Part shown: piece after piece, positions 9,632-19,462 of the stretch
Numbering within the stretch: the first letter of the stretch is position 1
Layout of the letters: each line of letters opens with the position of its first letter
Source of the DNA: Atrina japonica
Lineage: Eukaryota > Mollusca > Bivalvia > Pterioida > Pinnidae
Direction: 5' to 3'
NCBI GenBank assembly: GCA_030159075.1
Contig: BROG01001209.1
Coordinates: forward strand, 1-64,000
DNA: 64,000 nt
Translations under genes and position numbers: made by a program
The notes under the pieces: generated by a model
What the model saw: the letters and a program-made list of their open reading frames with translations, nothing else
Told to the model about the DNA's origin: nothing
The model's database searches: none

Positions 9632-11335
9632 CAGATGTTTTCATGGTTTGAGTTTAAGTATTTTCAAAACTGGAGGCTAATGCTACTACTTGATTTAAAT
9701 TTCTTATATATAAAAGTTCCACACAGAAAATTGATGTATAGGAAACATAGACGTGTCGAAAACCCGAGGAAAGGAATGTAGCTACTTTTAATGAAACTGT
9801 ATCTTATAACATAACCCTTCGAGGATCTTATGTAAACAAAATCCATGAAGGTCAGAGGTCAGCTTACTCAGGATGTTACTGACTGATCTCTTCTGTAATA
9901 AATGACACGGTAAGAATATTCACATCAAGGTCATTACCGGTATTCGAACCGAATGAAATATGAATCAGAAAATTATTATATCTAGAAGAGGAAGTATCTT
10001 ATTTTAGTTTATTCGTAAATATGATTGAACACTTTTTTAACACGCGTGAGCGCGCCTAAGAAAGGAGAAAGAGAGACCACAAATAACAAATTCGAAATCT
10101 CAATCTCTCTCTCTCTCTCTCTCTGTGATCAAAATATTGTATAAACCTTCAATGATATTTTAACATAATTATGGCGCCTTTTCAAATTAAAATAATGTTC
10201 AATTGCAAATATTTTTTCTGTCTTAAAGGCGTTGTGTGGTGTCACGTCTTCTGATGAAACATTTTCGCTTAGAATAGTGAAGGAGAAAGTATTTCTACAT
10301 TCTATAAATTTCATTTGAACTGGCAAGCAAGATAATGTCAAAGAGACGAATTTGCTCAGAATCGCTCAAATGATGAATTGAAAATGCCAGAATTCTACAC
10401 GCAACATTTAAATTCAAAGTGTAACCCATCAACAGTTCATTCCATTGACGTTAAATGCGAGATTTTGCGAGATTATGAGCGATACATTTTGTAAGACTCG
10501 CAGAATGATTACAGATGAATACGGCATTTCTGAATAATGTATTCTAAGATCATACATATTTCACTTCACCTTTAGCGCTGAAGTAACAGAAATTCATAAA
10601 CATGGACTCTGCCAGTGCTTGGCATGATACAATCTCTTACATAGAGTTGTCGGTCCTTGCACTATCGATCAATCTGTCAACGTGACGATTTTACAAGATT
10701 CTTGTAAAATATATAGTTGTGCTCTAGATTTTCCTCTTTATAAGCTATTTGCCTTTTTGCATATATAATTTTCATTTTTACATAGAATAATTTACTATTT
10801 GAGGTAGAAATACTTTTTGTTAAAATGGCTATAAATATAGGGACTATATTTTTGTGAAAAGTATCCGTATTCTGAGTAATTCGGTTTTTGTATTCATTCT
10901 GTTGGTTACATGATCAGGTGTTTTGGGACTGCTTTTTGGACTTTGAAAAAGATGACGGGGTGCTTGGACCGTCAACTCTGTGTAAGAGATTGGGCATTAT
11001 ATGCTACCTCTTTGTTGTCTGTTGTCTTGGAGACTTTCGAAGGTATCTCTTGTAATGCAGAGAGCTTGGCTTGAAACTAATTCTGCGGCTAAACTTAAAC
11101 CCAAACATATTATATCATACGCGGATAAGAAGACCACATTGGCACCTTTGAAACTAACTGTGGGTTATTTATATCAATGTATGTACATATGTTTAACTGT
11201 AGTAACCAAATAAGTTTACGTAGAAATGCAATTTTGACCTTTGACACGATATTAGTTAACGAGAATATTTAAGTTGTTATGTCAGCTATGAGTAAAAAGA
11301 TTTTTCAAGAAAATAACAAAGAAGAATAACTATAG
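9630..11335. other. Spacer with a short CT repeat, no gene recognised
   Basis: Contains a short (CT)n at about 10104-10124. Open frames at 10129-10341 (minus) and 11001-11213 (plus) have no recognisable domain and no convincing splice context, so I leave them uncalled. Confidence 0.4.
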
Positions 11336-11339
11336 AAAG

Positions 11340-11860
11340 AACTCCGACACCAAAGAATAAATCTTCAGGATGTCCAAGATACATCTAATCTGATGAATAG
11401 TGAACAAACACAGACCAGGTGCCAGGGAGTAGTAAGCATCCCCTGTTGACCGGTCACACCCGCCATGCGTCCACAGAAAAATTCAAATGAAATAAGTGAG
11501 AAACAAATCCTCGTCACAAATGGTAAAGACGACTCAACAGCCGCTGTCGAACAGGTAACTCAACATTTCATTTAGTGAAATAGAGTAATTACAAACAAGG
11601 CCATTATACCGACCGCAAAATTTGCGGAACGTTAATTGAATCAAACGCAATTATTTGAAAACGCTGTGCCAATAACATGTCAGTAAGTATTTTACTTCTG
11701 TATATGAAATGTTCATATGCTGAACACGCCCTGACATATCGGATCATTTGTGAGATATAAACATCATATGCAGATGATTGCCGGATATTATTACTTAAAT
11801 GTGAAAATTTTTCGATGGAAAAACCGAAATCGTCGCTTTTGTCGTATAACTTGGTTGTTA
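11340..11860 (+). repeat. Repeat family B, long copy 1
   Basis: Leader AATAAATCTTCAGGATGTCC, core CAGGTGCCAGGGAGTAGTAA then GCATCCCCTGTTGACCGGTC and CACACCCGCC, followed by a long 3' part (CGACTCAACA, TACCGACCGCAAAATTTGC, ATATGAAATGTTCATATG, GAACACGCCCTGACATATC). The whole is collinear with 13258-13775. In this copy the usual hairpin before the core is deleted. The 97-residue frame on minus inside it is an incidental open frame. Confidence 0.7.
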
Positions 11861-12204
11861 TTTTCCCCTCTCTGGCTATAGCAAGTAAAATGCCCAAGTA
11901 GGAGGCGTGTGTGCCGTTGTTTCTGTTGTGTCTCTAATTTCTAGTTCATTGTGATATATCGCATTGATACTTAGACATTTTACTTTTATTCCAGCAAACT
12001 TCAGTGATGATGGTGTCCAAAAGTCCCTTTGAACGCGATCAAAATCAACTAAGATATACAATACTGTATATTTACTTTCCAACGAATTCTATTGCAAACT
12101 CGAGCTCCACTGACGAGAGGATGAGACGGTGTTATTGATAGAAACGATAATCTTGGGCATGACCTTTTTGCAAAATTACAATTTTTTTTTTTAAATTTAC
12201 AACC
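11861..12204. other. Spacer between B copies
   Basis: No match to other families recognised. A 68-residue minus frame (11876-12082) has no recognisable domain. Confidence 0.4.
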
Positions 12205-12300
12205 ACTGGGCCATTGCCACTGCTGGTAGACGGTAGGAGTACCCGAGGGTATACATCAACCCGGTACGTACCTGGTATTTCGGTACCAGTATAAAGATAC
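12205..12300. repeat. Small dispersed repeat L, copy 1
   Basis: GGTATACATCAACCCGGTAC with the hairpin CTGGTATTTCGGTACCAG resembles 46495-46560 (CGGTATACATAATCCCAGTG, CTGGTATTTTGGTTCCAG). Two copies only. Confidence 0.45.
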
Positions 12301-12460
12301 CAGATAGCCTACTAAAGTGTTAATCTCCAGTATGTCCAAGATACAATATACAAATTTGATGAATATTGGACAAACACGGACCTCTAGAAATCTATGTCGC
12401 AAATACAAGCACCTCGGGTACCCATTACACACAATACAGCTAAGATGATCATAGTGTCAG
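12301..12460 (+). repeat. Repeat family B, 5' fragment
   Basis: CTCCAGTATGTCCAAGATAC, AAATTTGATGAATATTGGAC and AAACACGGACCTCTAGAAAT match B leaders. The copy breaks off before the core. Confidence 0.55.
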
Positions 12461-12714
12461 AAAGTTAATCTAATATTCTTTATTTTGATGTAAATAATAT
12501 TATAATAAGATGTTAATTTCTTGCCTCGGAATTTCATTAAAATTTTGCGATGTGGTTCCGTGTCCAATACTAGCAAATTATACAGGCACATCGAGTACAA
12601 AAACCTGCAGTTTAACTTAATGATTTTAAAATAACATAAATAAAGCTTAGATGAGCATTGTATAAGATTTTCAATTTAAATTAATTTCTATTCAAGTCCA
12701 TTTATTTTAATTTC

Positions 12715-12795
12715 TGTCGACCGGTCACACCCGCAGTGACTCCACGGAAAGAAATGCTCGTCAAAACTGGAACAGACGACTCAACAATAATACGA
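12715..12795 (+). repeat. Repeat family B, core-distal fragment joined to C
   Basis: TGTCGACCGGTCACACCCGC, then TGCTCGTCAAAACTGG and CAGACGACTCAACAA match B downstream of the core. At 12796 it continues directly into family C leader sequence (TACGACAAATTAGATA), a B-C junction in parallel orientation. Confidence 0.6.
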
Positions 12796-12935
12796 CAAAT
12801 TAGATAATATACAAATTGTCCCAACACGAAGAACAATTTCGATGTCAAACGGGATGGGGCCAGGTGACCGGAGGGAGTCAGCGTCTTCTGTTAGCATTAC
12901 ACATCCGTCGCAAATGTCACATGGAAACCTCTCGA
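12796..12935 (+). repeat. Repeat family C copy
   Basis: TACGACAAATTAGATA, CAACACGAAGAACAATTTCG, then AAACGGGATGGGGCCAGGTG and GGAGGGAGTCAGCGTCTTCT and a CACATCCGTCGCAAATGT end. Core well preserved. The hairpin 5' arm is altered (ATGTC). Confidence 0.65.
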
Positions 12936-12979
12936 GTTCGGTGAAAAGGTCAAGCTCGGTGAAAATGGAATGGAAAATG

Positions 12980-13233
12980 CATAGGCATCAAAATCTTATA
13001 TTTTGTGAAAATAAAGTCAGGTCCAGTGTGGTATGCATATACAAATAGAAAAAGTTGAATTAATCATTTGCAAGTGAATAATTGCCAAACTGGGTTCCTC
13101 AAGCACTTTTCGCAAAATGTATGGGAATTAAAGATTTTTATGCCTGGTATATCTCTTTATTGTCATCAAATTATCAATCTAAGTAGTAAAACAGGGAAGA
13201 AAATGTTTGAAAAAACACAGGTAATGTCCTTTT
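12980..13233 (+). mobile_element. MITE family A, 5'-truncated
   Basis: Contains TATTTTGTGAAAATAAAGTC, AGTGTGGTATGCATATACAA, GGTTCCTCAAGCACTTTTCG and the terminus CACAGGTAATGTCCTTTT. The left terminal inverted repeat is missing. Confidence 0.65.
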
Positions 13234-13257
13234 TTGCTTCCAAGGTTATGACCATAT

Positions 13258-13775
13258 AAAACATCTCAGATACCAAAGTATAAATCTTTAGGATGTCCAG
13301 GACACAGAAACAAATCCGGCAAAAATGGTCAAACACGGACCTCTGGAAACCAAGAGTGGGATCAGGTGCCGTGGAGGAGTAAGCACCCCCTGTCGACCGG
13401 TCACACCCGCCGTGAGTCAAGTCCTAATGAAATACGTGGGGAACGAATCTTCGTCACAATTGGTACAGACGTCTCAACAACTGCCAACGAAAAGGCAACT
13501 CTACATTTCACCTAGTAAAACAGAGTAATCGCAAACAAGACTATAATACCGACCGTGAAATTTGCTGAACGTTGACATCAAACGCGGTTTTCGATATCCC
13601 TGTGTCAATAATTTTTCAGTGAGTAGTTTACATCTATATGAAATGTTCATATGTTGAACACGCCCTGGCATATCAGATCATTTGTGAAATATAAAATCCA
13701 TATGCGGGTGACTGTGGGATGGTACTACTTAAATGTGGAAAATTTACGATGAGAAAGCCGAAATCGTCATATGAA
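13258..13775 (+). repeat. Repeat family B, long copy 2
   Basis: Complete leader (CTCAGATACCAAAGTATAAA, TCTTTAGGATGTCCAGGACA), the hairpin ACCTCTGGAAACCAAGAG, core (GGGATCAGGTGCCGTGGAGG, AGTAAGCACCCCCTGTCGAC, CGGTCACACCCGCCGTGAGT) and the long 3' region shared with 11340-11860 (TAATACCGACCGTGAAATTT, ATATGAAATGTTCATATG, GAACACGCCCTGGCATATCA). The best full-length reference copy for B in this window. No coding frame runs through it. Confidence 0.75.
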
Positions 13776-14029
13776 CAATTGGCTACCAATCAATAAAGTG
13801 ACAAATTCATGATTGATGTAACTGATGTGTAGAGAATGTTAATCTGGTTTGATTAACTTATTTTAACGTATTAGTCATTTTCGCAATCAAAATTTTCAAA
13901 TATCACAATTTTAAATCAACAAACTTCAAAAGTAACGTCGGGTACAGTGATCATTAGATATACCAATACATATTTAATTCTTGGAATAATTCTTAGAAAA
14001 AAAATCTTTCCATATCATTTTCCAATAAC

Positions 14030-14240
14030 AAATATCATAAACATAATACCAAAGTTATAATGCTCAAGACGATCGTTTCTGTCAATTAGACGTCATCAGT
14101 TGAGCTCCAATTTAAAATGTATGTGTATTTTCTAAAGAGAAAGTGGTATCATACAAGGCCAAATTCTAAATCTAAACGTATAGTCAAAATCCGTCTAAGA
14201 GTAACCACTGTAAAAAGATGACTATCTTAGCTTTGGAAAA
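14030..14240 (+). repeat. Repeat family D copy
   Basis: ATAATACCAAAGTTATAATG, CTCAAGACGATCGTTTCTGT, TTAGACGTCATCAGTTGAGC, then ATCATACAAGGCC and AAAATCCGTCTAAGAG. Relatives at 23895, 43205, 50640 and 57010. The D leader ACCAAAGTTATAA recalls the B leader ACCAAAGTATAAA. Confidence 0.6.
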
Positions 14241-14955
14241 AAATTGGAATTTAAATCAATAATAAGCGGTGTGGTATGACTACAGAAATATCGGTTAAGA
14301 TTTCATTTTCCCTGATAAATAAGAAACCTAAATTTCTTACATCTTCATACAGATAACCATTCTCAACTCATTTGGATTAAGATTTTCAGAACGATACACC
14401 CTATGAGGGATATTTTTTTGTTTGTTCAAGATTTCGATACGTAATAATGACGTGTATCTGACTTTCTGGCGAAACCTACTTCATCTAGAGTTCCAGAAGT
14501 TCTGTTTATCATATAAAAATCTGGCAAATGAGACTGTAATCTTCGTGATAGAAGACAAGTCGTCATATGGTCCCCTTGAAGCAACTTCAGCTAAATTATC
14601 TTTTACATAGCGGATCATCTTCTGTAAATATATTATCGACGACTAGAGAAATTTAATCCTCTGTTAAATGATTAATGCGATGAGATTTTGTTATAACAAA
14701 TGTAGAAAAACTTTGATAATTTCTACATTGATTATGGACTTTTCAAATTTTTTTTACTTTTATTGAGTTATTGAAAGAAAAAGTGTAATATTTGGATAAT
14801 TTGCATATAACAATACAATGGTTGCAATAAAATATGTTTCTTCCGTAAACCTCTACCGCACAGGATGGTCATATAAAATATTATAAGTAGTTTAATTATA
14901 GATAATTTTATGAATAATTGAGGAAACAGGCTAGAATGAAATACTCAGGTATTGG
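14241..14955. other. Spacer, no gene recognised
   Basis: AT-rich. A 62-residue plus frame at 14422-14610 has no recognisable motif. Confidence 0.4.
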
Positions 14956-15056
<101 letters not shown>

Positions 15057-15412
15057 TGTATATCAACAAAAGATTTTGTTTGTTGATGTATCAAGGGTCT
15101 GGCTAATCCAGCAAGTCAACAAACGTTTCGATTTTATCATTTTCACCGTCAAGATTCCACACCTATCTTATTTCAGTATTTGTGGGAGATGGGAGGTGAG
15201 TAGATGCCTGAAGTTCATCATTCACCAAGTACATCGTTTCATAGGGAAAGTTTCTCATGTTAAAAAAATAAAAGCAATGTATCCCAGATCTGAAAATGAA
15301 ATATAGGCGACAAATCGCTTTAAACCGTGAATATTTATCCACTCACAGATTTGATTTATGTACACCAAGATTAGTTATATAGATATCAGCTATTATCATA
15401 GATAATCTTGTG

Positions 15413-15413
<1 letters not shown>

Positions 15414-15482
<69 letters not shown>
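15414..15482. repeat. (GA)n microsatellite
   Basis: About 68 bp of pure GA. Confidence 0.98.
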
Positions 15483-15486
<4 letters not shown>

Positions 15487-15513
15487 TTTTCAGAATTTCC
15501 AATAGAGAAAGTA

Positions 15514-15870
15514 GTACGGGTAGTACTACTGATAGTAGAAGTAGTGGTAGTAACGAGTAGTAGTAGCTATAGCAGTAGTAGTAGTAGTAGTAGTAGTAGT
15601 AACAGCAGTAACGAGTAGTAGTAGTAATAGTAGTAGTAGTAGTAGTTATAGCAGTAGTAGTAGTAACGAGTAGTAGTAGTAATAGCAGTAGTAGTAGTAG
15701 TAGTAGTAGTTATAGCAGTAGTAGTAGTAGTAACAGTAGTAACGAGTAGTAGTAGTAATAGCAGTAGTAGTAGTAGTAGTAGTTATAGCAGTAGTAGTAG
15801 TAGTAACGAGTAGTAGTAGTAGTAGTAGAAGTAACGAGTAGTAGTAGTTATAGCAGTAGTAGTATAGTAT
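15514..15870. repeat. TAG-type trinucleotide array with higher-order pattern
   Basis: Runs of TAG broken by AACGAG, AATAGCAG and TTATAGCAG in a repeating order, so the array has grown by duplicating blocks of several dozen bases and not only by single triplets. The long serine- or tyrosine-rich frames through it are repeat translations. Confidence 0.9.
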
Positions 15871-15899
15871 AATCAGTTGTTGTTGTTGTACATGAACTA

Positions 15900-16041
15900 C
15901 TAGTATCATCATCATAATCATCATCATCATCAGTAGCAGTGATCAGTGGAGAAAGTACTATTGATAGTATTAGTAGAAGTAAGGAATAGTAGCAGTAGTA
16001 GTAGTAGTAGTAGTAGTAGTTGTAGTAGAAGTAGTAGTAGC

Positions 16042-16115
<74 letters not shown>

Positions 16116-16135
16116 TAGTAGTAGTTGTAGTAGTG
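15900..16135. repeat. ATC and TAG/CAG trinucleotide array
   Basis: Short ATC run (about 15904-15933), then TAG with CAG variants and a pure TAG core (16045-16085). Confidence 0.9.
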
Positions 16136-16279
16136 TAAACCAACCCACAAATATCAATAACTCAAAGTTCGGTCTGTGATCGTATAGTTTTATTCTCAGC
16201 ACAGCAGAGTACAGCAATGGTAACAAATGTTTCAAACAATCAGAGAGTATGATGGTGTTCTCTCTAGGCGGTTTCCCGC

Positions 16280-16370
16280 TGGTCTCTCTCGTTTCCAGAA
16301 CTCCAGTGCTTATATACATTTGTCAGTTTTGACCAACGCAAAACACTAAAGTTCTAGAAACTTCTAGAGA
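16280..16370 (-). promoter_or_regulatory. Possible heat-shock-type promoter (HSE plus TATA)
   Basis: On the minus strand CTCTAGAAGTTTCTAGAAC (16370-16352) contains alternating nGAAn/nTTCn units with correct 5 bp phasing, the layout of a heat-shock element. About 35 bp further along is TATATAAG (16316-16309), and CTGGAAAC follows. HSE then TATA in this spacing is the classical order of an hsp promoter. No heat-shock coding sequence follows: within about 150 bp an AATAAA (about 16193-16188) and then the TAG array are reached. It could be a transposon promoter or a chance match. Confidence 0.35.
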
Positions 16371-16850
16371 GTTAAATGCATCTACAATTGGGAGAATATG
16401 GGCGCCGTCATCATCAAAATCTGTCATAATGCAACCTTTGGTAACCTTTTTACACTATCATTCTTAGTACAACTTCAGTACTTTATATTCATTATCATTA
16501 ACATCAAATCTTGTTTACCAAAACTGATGATGACAGATATTTGACCTTTTAACATGCAGCTTCAATTGCTGCTGAATTTGTAAAGGTGTTGACAAGTTGT
16601 TTATCCAAAACAGTATATTGTAATAATGCTAAGTAATAATACTAAATATTATGCTGAGTAATTTTGAATTTGGAATTTTATATCTAAATTAACTTTGTCA
16701 ACATATTTACTTGACCGAATTAGAAATCATGTAATTTTAGCTGCCCGTATTTTCCCAAATACATATAATACACATCAATACTATTTCAAGTCACACCAAT
16801 TTATTTACGTATATAATTTCCTAAAAGATTTATCTCCCGTACCTCATATT
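16371..16850. other. Spacer, no gene recognised
   Basis: Mixed composition, slightly less AT-rich near 16390-16430. No exon or repeat family recognised. Confidence 0.4.
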
Positions 16851-16852
16851 GT

Positions 16853-17180
16853 TACAGTAGAAGTAGTAGTAGTAGCAGCAGCAGTAGTTGTAGTAGTAGT
16901 AGTAGTAGCAACAGCAGCAGCAGCAGTAGTAGTAGTAGTAGTAGTAGTAGTTGTAGTAGTAGTAGTAGAAGCAGCAGCAGTAGTGGTACTTGAAGAAGCA
17001 GTAGCAACAGCAGCAGTAGTAGTAGTAGTAGTAGTAGCAAAAGTAGTAGTGGTAGTGGCAAAAGCAGTAGTAGTAGTTGTAGTAGTAGTTTTGGTGGTGG
17101 TGGTAGTGGTGGTGGTGGTGGTAGTAGTAGTTGTTGTTGTAGTACTTCCACGAGAACTACCACTACTACTATTCTAGTTA
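16853..17180. repeat. TAG/CAG/TGG trinucleotide array
   Basis: Variant triplets (TAG, CAG, TTG, TGG) in blocks. The 160-residue valine-rich and 110-residue leucine-rich frames here are repeat translations. Confidence 0.93.
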
Positions 17181-17279
17181 CCACAATTCCTTATGCTGCT
17201 GTCAGTCCTTCCGAAACTTTCAATATATTTCAAATTACACAAATATAATAATTAATATGCTGCTGTTTTGTATTGATAT

Positions 17280-17573
17280 AACGAGCGGCGGGACTACTTA
17301 AAGCCTCGCCACTCGTCCCAGTGAGGCAGGGAGAGAGATGTTTAGTGTGTGTGTTTATGCCCTTGCTGGAGTTAATTCCAGCAGTTTTTAAAGCGCCGTT
17401 AAACTTCCTCAACCTGCCGAATGTAATCAAACTACACACCCTCTACCATTTACCCCTCACCTGCCACTGTGCGGACAGGAAATGGATTCTTACCTCTGAA
17501 AATCTGGGGATCGAACCAGGAACTTTCATGTTGAAGAAATGGTGCTCTTCCAACTGAGCGACTATGTCTGCTA
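17280..17573 (-). mobile_element. tRNA-derived SINE
   Basis: On minus from 17573: TCGCTCAGTTGGAAGAGCA (box A) and, about 30 bp on, CCTGGTTCGATCCCCAG (intact box B), the spacing of a tRNA-derived pol III promoter. The non-tRNA body runs on towards about 17280 (GGTTGAGGAAGTTTAACGGC, CTGGAATTAACTCCAGCAAG). Acceptor-stem pairing is not seen, so not a functional tRNA. The downstream end is uncertain. Confidence 0.65.
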
Positions 17574-17579
17574 TCATTA

Positions 17580-18060
17580 ATATATTCATATGTTGGCTTT
17601 TTCATTAGCAAAAGTTTGGCATCTAAATGCTGGTTACTTCTCCGTTTGACAGAAATGATATTACATTATTTCATATTCTAAGAATGACCATAATCTGAAA
17701 CTAAACTTAATATCATCAATTTGTAGTGAAAATGAATATGCTTTTTTGGAATTTGAAACATACTTAAGTTTACACAGAAAATAGCGTGAATATAAAAGTG
17801 TACTTAGTCCACATCAATGCAGAAGTTTCGTATATCTAACTAACTATCGAAAGAACAGATTTTCAAGAAGATTTTAAGTAATTGCTAAAGGAGGTTAAAA
17901 AAAAGGGTCGAACTGGATAGCCAATCAAAATACAAATGCAAATCCAATTTTTTACTATATACCTACCACACCGCAACGTCTCACCATACATATGAAGTGT
18001 GCGCGTTGCAAAATTTGACAAATCAATCTTAAAATTGAATTTGTTATCATAGTTTCCTTA
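17580..18060. other. Spacer, no gene recognised
   Basis: AT-rich, nothing recognised. Confidence 0.4.
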
Positions 18061-18064
18061 ATGT

Positions 18065-18200
18065 AAATATCTCAAATACCAAAATATCAATCTTCAGGAT
18101 GTCCAGAATACAATATACAAATCTGGTGAATATTGAACTAACGCGGACCTCTGGAAATCCATAGGTGACATCATGTGCCATGGAAGAGTAAGCATTGTTG
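18065..18200 (+). repeat. Repeat family B, leader to core
   Basis: TCTTCAGGATGTCCAGAATA, ACGCGGACCTCTGGAAATCC, then CATCATGTGCCATGGAAGAG and TAAGCAT. The copy ends within the core. Confidence 0.6.
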
Positions 18201-18357
18201 TAACCTAGATACACGGTCTTCATTTTAAATCAATGTCACGAGTTAAATAAAGATATATTTATTCTTTACGGCAATGCAAATCGTGATTTCTCAGCCTCGA
18301 GTTGGTTTTCAGGATTTGTTGCAAGTGATTCTTATCTATTTAGTTTTCCCCGTTTCA

Positions 18358-18702
18358 CATCATCAGCCATTGTAATTCTACCAATTGCTATATGGTCTAT
18401 TTCCGCAGTATATCTGCCACTGTATGACAATGCTACTATATAGCCTCAATGACGTCAGTTTGACATCATCAGCCATTGTAATTCTACCAATTGCTATATG
18501 GTCTGTTACCACTGTATGACAATGCTACTATATAGCCTCACTGACGTCAGTTTGACATCATCAGCCATTGTAATTCTCCCAATGGCTATATGGTCTGTTA
18601 CCACTGTATGACAATGCTACTATATAGCCTCAATGACGTCAGTTTGACATCATCAGCCATTGTAATCCTCCAAATTGCTATATGGTCTTTTGCCGCAATA
18701 CA
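18358..18702. repeat. Minisatellite, 92-106 bp unit with CRE palindromes
   Basis: Units start with CATCATCAGCCATTGTAATT at 18358, 18464, 18556 and 18648. The first is longer by 14 bp. Each junction carries TGACGTCAGTTTGACATC, and the TGACGTCA is a perfect CRE/ATF palindrome, present three times. The fourth unit is partial. Non-coding. Confidence 0.85.
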
Positions 18703-19135
18703 TAGCTCATCCTGTGTATAGGGCTACCTATCGTGGATGATTAATGCCCTTGATCGGAACTCTTCAAATCTGCTATGGAGTGTAACGCAGTAAACGTCCT
18801 GTTAAAGTCTACCGCGGTAAAGTGGCACATCCGGGTTTTGTCAAAAAGCAAAACAATAAGGACTATACTTCAAAAATAGGAATGCACAGGTAAAATGTGA
18901 CTCCATGTATTTCGTAAAGCTCTAATGTTTTTGTTGCCGAAAACAAGCAGGTCACCCCTGTTATGACTCAATTTAGACTCGCTGTGTTTGGAAACAAGTG
19001 CCAATTTACCTTGTACACCTATACATTTATGAAATCCCATTGTAAATAGAGACTGTGTGGTCACGCATTCATCTTTAAACCTAACTATTAAATGCATCGA
19101 TACTGCATTGTCCAAATAATCTTATCTTTAGCAGT
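18703..19135. other. Spacer with one open frame, not called as a gene
   Basis: The minus frame at 18870-19115 (81 residues, mixed composition) has no recognisable domain or splice signals and may be chance. Confidence 0.35.
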
Positions 19136-19139
19136 TTTA

Positions 19140-19250
19140 TTTGGGATTCGCAATTGTTCTTCATGTTGAGACCATTTACATTTCTCGTATTCTAATGGAC
19201 TTGAGTTCCGATTATCAATTGGTACTTCTTCATTTTTACCTTTAACTCAT
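19140..19250 (-). repeat. Repeat family C fragment
   Basis: Plus strand reads TTTGGGATTCGCAATTGTTC, TTCATGTTGAGACCATTTAC, ATTCTAATGGACTTGAGTTC and AATTGGTACTTCTTCA. It lacks the core. Confidence 0.65.
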
Positions 19251-19349
19251 TTTTGAACTTATATGATATATTTTTTTAAAAAACATTCTATTGAAATATC
19301 ATACTTAAATTTACCTAATAAAGACTGGAATATGATAGGGTGAAAAGGA

Positions 19350-19462
19350 AATGCTTACTCCTCACGACACCTTATCCCATCTTTGGATTACCATGGGTCC
19401 TTGTTTGTCCAATGTTCCCCAGAAGATTATGGACTATGGTATCTGTGATTTATACAGAGATT
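19350..19462 (-). repeat. Repeat family B copy, core to leader
   Basis: Plus strand reads TGCTTACTCCTCACGACACC, TTTGTCCAATGTTCCCC and GGACTATGGTATCTGTGATT, which are B blocks in reverse order. Confidence 0.5.

Noticed and set aside
11604..11897. 97-codon minus frame
   Set aside because: It lies in repeat family B, and the paralogous copy at 13.3-13.8 kb does not preserve it.
15646..17184. Long leucine-, serine-, tyrosine- and valine-rich open frames (up to 160 codons)
   Set aside because: They are translations of TAG/CAG trinucleotide repeats in different frames, not proteins.
17495..17573. Possible tRNA gene on minus
   Set aside because: Box A and box B are good, but acceptor and anticodon stems do not pair and a body follows, so it is a SINE.
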